Virus record (IMG/VR): IMGVR_UViG_3300025073_000027
Location: 1 to 64,000 of that record
Strand: one strand, 5' to 3'
Source of the DNA: a virus
DNA length: 64,000 bases
Shown here: piece by piece, positions 57,323 to 64,000 of the stretch
Position numbering within the stretch: the stretch's first letter is position 1
How the letters are laid out: each line of letters opens with the position of its first letter
The notes under the pieces: generated by a model
Told to the model about the DNA's origin: nothing
Database searches by the model: none
The model's input: the letters and a program-made list of their open reading frames with translations, nothing else
Program-made: the position numbers and the translations under genes

Positions 57323-58315
57323 ATGACTTATTTAATGACTTATGATGGCAATATTGGTGGAGTACCAGTTCCGAGCGGTTATTATGTAGGTGCATCAATT
57401 TATGCTGGATATGCTATAACGGGAACTTACTCGACACGAATATATAGTAACTCCTCCGCAGAGGTTTATATTAATTTTCCATATCCGAATACATCAAGTC
57501 CAGCGGTATCAATGTGGTTATATTTAACGGGTTTGGCTTGGACACATAGTTCATATTGTAAAATACAATTTTTGATCGGTAGCCTGTATGTTGGATTATT
57601 GTGGAATGGAACGAATAAAACTTTTGATCTCTATGTAAATGGTTCTAAAGTGGCCGATGGGACTGTATTTCTCGATTCTCAAAGCCTGTTTAATCTCAGA
57701 ATCTATGGAACGATTGCTGATTCTGGTGGAATAACAGTCAAAATTAATGGGGAAACTTCAATCGAATATAGTGGAGACACCAAGCCTGGATCGGACACGG
57801 AAGTAACAATGCTCTATTTTTGGACAAAAGGCGCTCTTGGAGCTTCTAGCGGTGTTTATATCTCAAGTTTATCCATCAATGACGGTGGAACTGATCCAGG
57901 AGATCGGCGGGCGCAGGTGCTAATGCCTGATGGTGACAGTAGCGTTCAGTGGACACCATCAACGGGATCAGACAACTATGCTACGGTAGATGAAGTTCCA
58001 TTGAGTGATACTGATTATCTGGAGACATCCACGGATGGACATAAAGACCTACTAACACTGGAGGATTTTGACGGAACAGACAGAACGATTGCAGGTGTAA
58101 CCAAGTTCGTGCGAGCGTGGAAAACAACCGCAGATGCACAGACATTATATAATGGCGTGAATAGTGGCTCTACTGAATCATATACCGAACATGAACTGGA
58201 AACAGCGGCAATATATTTTTATCATGGCATGGCGACCAACCCGGATGATAGCGCAGCCTGGGAAGATGCTGATATTGACGGGCTGCTTGCCATGCATCAA
58301 GCAGTTATACCGTAA
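57323..58315 (+). CDS. Lectin/LamG-like virion protein B, paralogue of A, 330 aa
   Basis: AGGAG site, start directly after the previous stop. TFDLYVNGSKVADGTVFL and ITVKINGETSIEYSG are LamG-type strands; the C-terminal half repeats the A pattern (QVLMPDGDSSVQWTPSTGSDNY, DSAAWEDADIDGLL). A and B are tandem duplicates with more divergence in the lectin domain, as expected for host-range genes. Confidence 0.76.
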   Translation: MTYLMTYDGNIGGVPVPSGYYVGASIYAGYAITGTYSTRIYSNSSAEVYINFPYPNTSSPAVSMWLYLTGLAWTHSSYCKIQFLIGSLYVGLLWNGTNKTFDLYVNGSKVADGTVFLDSQSLFNLRIYGTIADSGGITVKINGETSIEYSGDTKPGSDTEVTMLYFWTKGALGASSGVYISSLSINDGGTDPGDRRAQVLMPDGDSSVQWTPSTGSDNYATVDEVPLSDTDYLETSTDGHKDLLTLEDFDGTDRTIAGVTKFVRAWKTTADAQTLYNGVNSGSTESYTEHELETAAIYFYHGMATNPDDSAAWEDADIDGLLAMHQAVIP

Positions 58316-58734
58316 TGGCACAAAGAGTTAGCCAGACTGGGATCATTGTTGAATACACAGTTGATGACCATGCAATCCGGGCAAGTCAGACCGGTGTAAT
58401 CATTGAGTATGAGCCACAACCTGGCTGGCAGGTGTCACAGGCTGGCGTTGAGACAGCCTGGATACCACAACCGCCTCGTGAAATCTCAGTCTCACAGGCA
58501 GGCATTGAGATTGGGCAACAGCCCGAATATACTGATGTGCTGGTATCACAGGCTGGTATTGATGTTGCGTGGATACCATTTGTTGATACAACGGGTGAGA
58601 TTTATATCTATTTAACGCATTTAGGAACAACTATATTAGAAGATGGTATTTATTCCTTTGGATGTAGATTGGATACACAATATGATTACAGTGGGAGTGC
58701 AATTTATCAATATGGTGTAGATTGGGAACATTAA
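58315..58734 (+). CDS. SQAG-repeat virion protein, 139 aa
   Basis: The ATG overlaps the previous stop (TAATG). Five units of the form SQxG[IV]x[IVT]x[YW] (SQTGIIVEY, SQTGVIIEY, SQAGVETAW, SQAGIEIG, SQAGIDVAW) fill the first 90 residues; the end is beta-rich. I have seen such repeats next to phage tail-fibre genes. Function unknown. Confidence 0.72.
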   Translation: MAQRVSQTGIIVEYTVDDHAIRASQTGVIIEYEPQPGWQVSQAGVETAWIPQPPREISVSQAGIEIGQQPEYTDVLVSQAGIDVAWIPFVDTTGEIYIYLTHLGTTILEDGIYSFGCRLDTQYDYSGSAIYQYGVDWEH

Positions 58735-58747
58735 TGGGAGAATTAAA

Positions 58748-60505
58748 ATGAGCGATTACACACCTTTACCGGGAGATAGAAGCCCATATAAAACAAATAT
58801 TGCAGGAGTTCCACATGCTGATGATTGGGATGATGGTGATAGTCATCATGCGCCTATAACCTTGGGGAGTGGAGGAGATTCAGCATTATCTTTAGATGGG
58901 CAAGAATTAACATTAGCAGATGTTCTTACTCCTACTGAACATACTGCTATTGGCAATGGTTCTCCTCATCATGCGCCTATAACGTTGGCAGATGGAAGTT
59001 CTGGATCATTAATAGGACAAGAACTTGATTTAACTGGACTTGTTGAACATCCAATTATTTTAGAGACATTATCAATTTTAACGATATCTAGTGGATCTTG
59101 TACGGTAAGTAAGGATTATCACATTATTGCTGCCGAGTCTGGGACTACAGATGATCTCGTTACTATCAATGGGGGAGTAGATCGTCAAGTATTAGCAATC
59201 CAAGCAGATGCAGGTGATACCATTACAGTCAAGCATGGAACAGGTAATGTTTATCTGAATGGTGAAGCTGACTTTGATCTATCTGGAGACAAGAGTTTAT
59301 TGTTATTTTATGATGGAACAAATTGGAGTGACTTGGGTGCTGGTGGGAGTAGTGGAGTGTTAGTCGATCACGATCATTCTGGCGATGTTGGAGATGGTGG
59401 TACATTTGATGCGGCTAATTTAACCAGTGGTAGTGCAAGTGTTGGTGATGTGTTAACTTCTGATGGTGTAGGTGGAGCGGCATGGGAAGCATCAGCAGCA
59501 GGTATTGATCCTTATGATCTTGATCCGGAAGCAAATGGAGTAGCTGATCCTGGTACATCGGGTAGTTATAGTCGTGGTGATCATGTTCACACTTCGGGAT
59601 CGGGTGATGGCGATATGACTAAAGCAGTTTACGATATTGATGCTAATGGGGTTATAGATATTGCAGCAGGAGGAACAGGTGCAACTACTGCTCAGGCTGC
59701 AATTGATGCATTGACTAATGTGTCAGCAGCTACAAATGAACATGTGTTAACTAAAGATACAACAACAGGTAGTGCAATATTTAAAGAGGCGGCCAGCGGA
59801 AGTGGCGATAGCACCTATACAGATGCTTATGCCAGCAGGCCAGCGGCGAGTAATGATGGGGATTTATTCTTTCCAAATGATAGCTTTTATGTTCAACGGG
59901 ACACCGGAGCAGCTTGGGCATCCTGGGGTCCTATATTCCCATTAACACCGCTAGTAAATGATGATTTCGCATGGGTCAATCAGGGTGATGCAACTGTATC
60001 AGTGGTGAATGGCGGAGTATATTTAGAAAAGCCAGCAGCAACCGGGCAAAGTTTGAGAATACGAAAAAAGGCAGTACCATCCACGCCTTATACAATAGAT
60101 GTTTTAATGATACCAACCAGAGCGCCCGTCCAAGTGGCTGAATGGGGTATAGGTTGGCGACAGAGTAGTGACGGAAAATTGGCAGTATTGATGTTTCAGA
60201 CAAGCGTAACGCCTAATGTAACTGTATATTCTGGAAAATTCACTAATGAGACAACATGGAGCGCGGTATATCCTTCAGCGACTCTAGCATTAACTTCGTG
60301 GAATGTACCTCCTATATTTTGGAGGATTGAAGATAACGCGACCAACCGGATTATTAGTTATTCATGGGATGGGATACACTTTATGCCGTGGCACAGTATA
60401 GGGCGAACTGATTTTTTGACTGCCGATGAAGTTATTTTCTATGTATGTCCAAACCATGCAACAAATAAAATTGGTTTGAACATTCTAAGTTGGAAAGAGG
60501 CATGA
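58748..60505 (+). CDS. Tail fibre protein, 585 aa
   Basis: GGGAG site. HHAPITL (34-40 and again later), GDHVHTSGSGDGD, a GGTGATTAQAA element and repeated Gly/Asp-rich segments are tail-fibre hallmarks. Residues about 410-580 form a beta-sandwich (WGIGWRQSSDGKLAVLMFQ) that may be the receptor-binding head. Its stop overlaps the truncated DUF5658 fragment. Confidence 0.84.
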   Translation: MSDYTPLPGDRSPYKTNIAGVPHADDWDDGDSHHAPITLGSGGDSALSLDGQELTLADVLTPTEHTAIGNGSPHHAPITLADGSSGSLIGQELDLTGLVEHPIILETLSILTISSGSCTVSKDYHIIAAESGTTDDLVTINGGVDRQVLAIQADAGDTITVKHGTGNVYLNGEADFDLSGDKSLLLFYDGTNWSDLGAGGSSGVLVDHDHSGDVGDGGTFDAANLTSGSASVGDVLTSDGVGGAAWEASAAGIDPYDLDPEANGVADPGTSGSYSRGDHVHTSGSGDGDMTKAVYDIDANGVIDIAAGGTGATTAQAAIDALTNVSAATNEHVLTKDTTTGSAIFKEAASGSGDSTYTDAYASRPAASNDGDLFFPNDSFYVQRDTGAAWASWGPIFPLTPLVNDDFAWVNQGDATVSVVNGGVYLEKPAATGQSLRIRKKAVPSTPYTIDVLMIPTRAPVQVAEWGIGWRQSSDGKLAVLMFQTSVTPNVTVYSGKFTNETTWSAVYPSATLALTSWNVPPIFWRIEDNATNRIISYSWDGIHFMPWHSIGRTDFLTADEVIFYVCPNHATNKIGLNILSWKEA

Positions 60506-60597
60506 AACCCATTACCCACATCTTCATCGCCGCACAGTTCGCAGACATCGCTATGACAATTACTGGAATGGGCCAAGGGTGCAAATATTTTAAATAA
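60502..60597 (+). pseudogene. Truncated DUF5658-like membrane protein remnant
   Basis: 31 codons from an ATG that overlaps the fibre gene stop (ATGA). The first 21 residues (begins MKPITHIFIA, then AQFADIAMTITG) are GC-rich and align with IIAQFLDILTTFIG in the intact 60739-61071 product. The frame then runs into AT-rich DNA at about 60,584 and stops, before the ExNP part of the family. It is a broken copy at a recombination border. Confidence 0.65.
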
Positions 60598-60738
60598 TAA
60601 GTTTAATATTAAATAAAATATAATAATTTTTTATATTGAACATTACAATATAAATAATAATTAATAATATATAAATAAAATATTGATTTTATTACAAAAT
60701 TGTCAAGGTCTTGTTAATAAGGATAACAATAATAAATA

Positions 60739-61071
60739 ATGATAAATTATAATAAGATACAAAATAATATATTTAAACATCCTTTTTATATTAGAATAAT
60801 AAATTTAAAAAGGGTATCTTATTGGTTAATTATAGCACAATTCTTAGATATACTAACAACTTTTATTGGTGTTAGTTTAATGGGATTGATGGAATTAAAT
60901 CCTATGGGATTTACATTTCAAATAGTAATGTTAAAAATATTAATAACTTTTTTAGTGGTATATGTATTAGAACATGAAAAATATTTTAAATTTATGTGGG
61001 CTGTTCCAATTACAGTATTAATATTTCCTTTATGGAATTTATTAAATATTGTTTTAGATTTAATATTATAA
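60739..61071 (+). CDS. Small membrane protein, DUF5658-like, 110 aa
   Basis: AAGGA is about 15 nt upstream, so the start is moderately sure. LIIAQFLDILTTFIGVSLMGLMELNPMGFTFQIVMLKI has the AQFxDxxTTxxG...ELNP pattern of DUF5658 membrane proteins, with three to four hydrophobic segments. The role is unknown. Position after the fibre gene is shared with the broken copy. Confidence 0.72.
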   Translation: MINYNKIQNNIFKHPFYIRIINLKRVSYWLIIAQFLDILTTFIGVSLMGLMELNPMGFTFQIVMLKILITFLVVYVLEHEKYFKFMWAVPITVLIFPLWNLLNIVLDLIL

Positions 61072-61160
61072 TGGTAAAAAAAATAAATGGATTAAATTGC
61101 TACGCATATTCATTTATGCGTAGCAATATATTAAATTTGAAAAAGAAAGGAGGATAATGG

Positions 61161-61703
61161 ATGCCAGAATATAATCAATATGAACAATTGCCAAATCTTC
61201 CTTATAATTGTATAAAATATTTAATGGAAAATAGTGAGTTGGCATTCCGCTTACTTCAATATAATGACGGAAACGCCTGGAAACTAGATGTAACTCATCC
61301 TAATTTAACAACTGCTGAAAAGGGTGCGTTAATTTATGATGGAGTTAAAAGTCAAACTGATTGTAGAATATTTATGACTGCGGGAATTGATAGTGCTTGG
61401 ACTGAACAAGTTTGTCAATTACGCATTAGTATTCTTGAGGTTTATCCTTCTAATCATATTGTTGGTAATGTATTAATAGGAATGGAAGTATATCCTCATG
61501 CTTTAGTATCTCAACTTTCAAATTATACTACGCGAGCAGATTTAATGATACAAGAATTGATACGTGTATTTAATGGGGCAGAAATAGGTGGATTAGGATA
61601 TTTATTTTTTGATGCTTCCAAAAATTCACGTTGTAGGATGATGTCGATTGGTGCATCTCCTTTTATTGGAAAAGCAATTTCTTTCGCTAATTGGGTAATT
61701 TAG
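61161..61703 (+). CDS. Putative head-tail joining protein, 180 aa
   Basis: AAAGGAGG site. A compact alpha/beta protein (FMTAGIDSAWTEQVCQLRISILEVYPSNHIVGNVLIGMEVY) beside tail genes. Size and place suit a tail terminator or completion protein; no motif is decisive. Confidence 0.58.
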   Translation: MPEYNQYEQLPNLPYNCIKYLMENSELAFRLLQYNDGNAWKLDVTHPNLTTAEKGALIYDGVKSQTDCRIFMTAGIDSAWTEQVCQLRISILEVYPSNHIVGNVLIGMEVYPHALVSQLSNYTTRADLMIQELIRVFNGAEIGGLGYLFFDASKNSRCRMMSIGASPFIGKAISFANWVI

Positions 61704-61716
61704 GAGGTGTTCATGG

Positions 61717-62562
61717 ATGGATGATATCGAAAAGATATATGATTCCAAGAGAGATTTATGGGGGCAAGCACAAATTTATAAAAATATAAATTTTTATCCC
61801 ATACGATTAAAAGATACTCATGCTCAAAATCTTTATTATAAATTGTTTCAATATCCTAAAAATTTTATTAATGAAAAACAAATAGTTAAAGCAAGTTATT
61901 TGAAATATTTATTATTATTTATTCAACAATCTATGAATCCTGATGGCAGGGAAATCCAAGACGGATTGATAGATTTTTTAAAATTGGTAACTCAAAGCGA
62001 AAAAATAGAAATAGAATATAAATTGATAAATATACCAGATGAGCAGAAACAAGATATATTAAATCGAATGGTAATAACCATAGATATAGATGGCATTATT
62101 TTCACAGAAAAAGATTTCGATATTATTAGAGAAATTATTCTTAGGCAAAATGGTTTATCGACAAAATTTATAGAAGAATATAATCCTGAATTAGAAAGAC
62201 ATTTACAATATGTGAATAGCAAATTCGATGATCTTTCTTTAGAAGATGAAGTGATTTTATTTTCTGTAATGATGGGTAAAAACTTAATGGAAATAGAAAA
62301 TTATACTCTTTATCAATTTCGTAAGAGTATGGAAAGATTATTGTTGCTACATAATTTTGATTTATATAGTCCTTTAGAAATATCTGGGCAAATAAAAAGT
62401 AAAGATGGATCAGAAATTGTAAAACATTATTTTTCGGCTATTAATAAAAATTCAGGTAGATATTCAAATATTATGATAGAAAAAGATGAATTTTTGAATA
62501 GTAATCCATATTTACCAGATGAAAATGGTGTAATACGAGATTCTATGGGAAGTGTAAAATAA
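61717..62562 (+). CDS. Hypothetical structural-region protein, 281 aa
   Basis: AGGAGGT site. The ATG at 61717 is in frame (a nearer ATG at 61713 is not). Largely helical with acidic stretches (NPELERHLQYVNSKFDDLSLEDEV). It lies directly before the tail-tube-like gene; a tail assembly role is plausible. Unknown family. Confidence 0.6.
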   Translation: MDDIEKIYDSKRDLWGQAQIYKNINFYPIRLKDTHAQNLYYKLFQYPKNFINEKQIVKASYLKYLLLFIQQSMNPDGREIQDGLIDFLKLVTQSEKIEIEYKLINIPDEQKQDILNRMVITIDIDGIIFTEKDFDIIREIILRQNGLSTKFIEEYNPELERHLQYVNSKFDDLSLEDEVILFSVMMGKNLMEIENYTLYQFRKSMERLLLLHNFDLYSPLEISGQIKSKDGSEIVKHYFSAINKNSGRYSNIMIEKDEFLNSNPYLPDENGVIRDSMGSVK

Positions 62563-62630
62563 ATTATTAAATATTAAATTTAGTAATGTATAAATAAATT
62601 TAATATAAGAAAAAAGGAGAAAAAAATAAT

Positions 62631-63662
62631 ATGGCAAATCAATTTTTAGTTAGTGTTGCAGATGCAATTGGGCGGGATGCTTCTACAGGCGATTTACTTT
62701 TTGTAGGTAAGGCAAATATATCTTCAAGTTTTACAATGTCCACCCAAAAGACTGAAGTGCGTGGTGGTATTGGTAATGCTATTTTGTATACTTATTATCA
62801 TGATAAGGCTTTGGAAGTTAAAATTGAAGCTGCTACATTCGAAAAATCATTACTTGCTTTAAATGCTGGAACTACGGTTGTAACTGGTAGCACTACTGTT
62901 GTAAAACAAGAATCTGTTACATTAGTTGCGGGTGTTGGTACTGTGACTGAAACTCCTACTGGTGGTAAAGTTAGTGTTTTACTTCCTGATGGAAGTATTC
63001 AGAATTTAACTCCAAATGGAAGTGAAATTACTGTTTCTGGTGGTGCTGCACAAACTGTAACTGCTATTTATGAATATACTGATACTGATGCACAATATGT
63101 AACTGGCTTTTCGACTTTACCTCCTACTGGCATTGATCTTACTTTAATTAGTGAAGTGCGAAATGCTGCTACAACTCTTGAATATTATTTTGTAATTAAT
63201 GTTCCGAACTTCAATGTTTCTGGTAACTATACAATGGCGTTGTCTGCCAATGGTGTTTCTCAGCAATCACTTGATGGTATGGCTGCTGTAACAACTGATG
63301 CGGCAGGAGATTATTATTTTAAAGCATATTGGATTCCTACTACTACAACTACCGCTGTTGCATATACTGATATTGCTGCAACTCCTTCGGTAATTACTTT
63401 TTCTGCTGCTGATCTTCCCGATACTCAGCAATTAAGTGTATTAGGCATTAAGGGTGGAATTTATGCAAATGTTAATATTACTACTTCATGTACTTTTGAG
63501 GTAACTTCTGGTTGTACGGATGTAATTTGGTCTGGTAGTACGGGTGTAATTAGTGCGTGTGCTACTGCTATTGAAAATGATGCTGCTGTGGTTGAGGTCT
63601 CATATTGGGACGTAACTAGCGGAAGTTTGAGCGACACCATGAATGTCGCAATTGGAGCATAA
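62631..63662 (+). CDS. Putative major tail (tube) protein with Ig-like domain, 343 aa
   Basis: AAGGAG site. The first 85 residues (LLFVGKANISSSFTMSTQKTEVRGG, ILYTYYHDKALEVKIEAATF) have the strand-and-charge pattern of tail-tube proteins; later Thr/Ala/Gly-rich repeats look Ig-like. Followed by a terminator, as for highly expressed tail-tube genes. Confidence 0.68.
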   Translation: MANQFLVSVADAIGRDASTGDLLFVGKANISSSFTMSTQKTEVRGGIGNAILYTYYHDKALEVKIEAATFEKSLLALNAGTTVVTGSTTVVKQESVTLVAGVGTVTETPTGGKVSVLLPDGSIQNLTPNGSEITVSGGAAQTVTAIYEYTDTDAQYVTGFSTLPPTGIDLTLISEVRNAATTLEYYFVINVPNFNVSGNYTMALSANGVSQQSLDGMAAVTTDAAGDYYFKAYWIPTTTTTAVAYTDIAATPSVITFSAADLPDTQQLSVLGIKGGIYANVNITTSCTFEVTSGCTDVIWSGSTGVISACATAIENDAAVVEVSYWDVTSGSLSDTMNVAIGA

Positions 63663-63684
63663 TCATCAATATTGTTTTTTATAA

Positions 63685-63712
63685 AGTAGGAACATTTATT
63701 TGTTCCTACTTA
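63685..63712 (+). terminator. Intrinsic terminator
   Basis: An 11-bp perfect stem AAGTAGGAACA/TGTTCCTACTT (63685-63695 with 63702-63712), 6-nt loop, T-rich tail. Confidence 0.9.
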
Positions 63713-63740
63713 TCAATTTTTATAAAAAGAGGTGGCATAT

Positions 63741-64000
63741 ATGACAGACGGTTATAATAGTTGCAACGCGCCTTGTATTTGGATAGAAAATTTATCGAAA
63801 AGAGTAGATAAAATGGAGGATACATTTGGTAATGTTAATAATAAAGTAATCGATATTGATAAAAGATATTCTCTTACTGAAATATTATTAGCTAAATTAG
63901 AAGCGGCATTTACCAATAATACAAATGCGATAATTAGTATTGAGAAGACTATGATATCGATGCAAAATGATATAAAAAATAATGCTTATACTACAATGCG
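63741..64000 (+). CDS. Coiled-coil protein, incomplete at right edge
   Basis: GAGGTG site 5 nt before the ATG. The 86 visible codons begin MTDGYNSCNAPCIW and continue as heptad-like helix (WIENLSKRVDKMEDTFGNVNN, ISIEKTMISMQNDIKN) with two early cysteines. This resembles tail-associated or hemolysin XhlA-type small proteins, but the end is missing. Confidence 0.65.
   Translation, partial: MTDGYNSCNAPCIWIENLSKRVDKMEDTFGNVNNKVIDIDKRYSLTEILLAKLEAAFTNNTNAIISIEKTMISMQNDIKNNAYTTM

Noticed and set aside
57007-58630. Assorted frames antisense to or overlapping the lectin and SQAG genes
   Set aside because: No ribosome binding sites and composition explained by the rightward genes.

Overview
The window is part of the genome of a tailed double-stranded DNA bacteriophage (Caudoviricetes). 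The evidence is one block of head, packaging and tail genes (terminase large subunit, portal, protease-scaffold, HK97-type major capsid protein, tail proteins and fibres) next to a dense array of very small, mostly unassignable leftward genes. The DNA is strongly AT-rich. Start sites carry AGGAG-type ribosome binding sites, and many leftward units begin with near-perfect TTGACA-N17-TATAAT promoters. There is a short Leu-Ser-Ser-Cys lipoprotein and a tRNA-Leu(UAA). A low-GC Gram-positive (Bacillota-like) host is the simplest reading but is not proven. The genome continues beyond both ends: a promoter at 67-95 points out on the left and an open frame runs off the right end.

Region 1 (1-27,460, all leftward) is an accessory/early region of about 80 genes, mostly 35-130 codons and tightly packed. 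Recognisable members are a protein with a C-terminal Csx16-like (CRISPR type III ring-nuclease family) domain, a radical SAM protein, two HicA-like proteins, a SpoT/MESH1-type HD hydrolase, a DUF932 protein, a large conserved phage protein with a YfaP/DUF2135-like domain, a lipoprotein and many small zinc-ribbon proteins. An 18-bp element (ATAAAA-N6-TTTTAT) recurs between stop codon and ribosome binding site at many of its gene junctions.

Region 2 (27,460-31,260) is a regulatory and probable replication hub: long non-coding stretches, a 20-bp palindrome, a 240-nt tract almost free of G on the + strand, five helically phased copies of a 15-bp palindrome next to a winged-helix protein, a free-standing HNH endonuclease gene, and divergent promoters.

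Region 3 (31,260-36,920, rightward) encodes small zinc-ribbon proteins, a single-chain double-psi-beta-barrel RNA polymerase of the YonO/QDE-1 kind (DQDGD active site) overlapping a winged-helix/zinc-ribbon partner, and an HU-like protein. The polymerase is a candidate for transcribing the late genes.

Region 4 (36,920-64,000, rightward) holds the structural genes. A GC-rich block enters a repeat-containing fibre gene at 36.95-37.83 kb, and a second GC-richer fibre/lectin module lies at about 55.8-60.6 kb and ends inside a truncated DUF5658-like gene; both look like recent recombination. Between the first fibre genes and the packaging genes lies a roughly 205-nt non-coding stretch of tandem hairpins. 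Two of its adjacent loops are perfectly complementary (kissing loops) and one hairpin module is duplicated with a compensatory base swap, so a structured RNA is likely. Two homing endonuclease genes (EDxHD/Vsr-like and GIY-YIG) sit in the structural operon, each behind a related double-hairpin leader. DNA polymerase, helicase, tape-measure and lysis genes were not seen and presumably lie outside the window.
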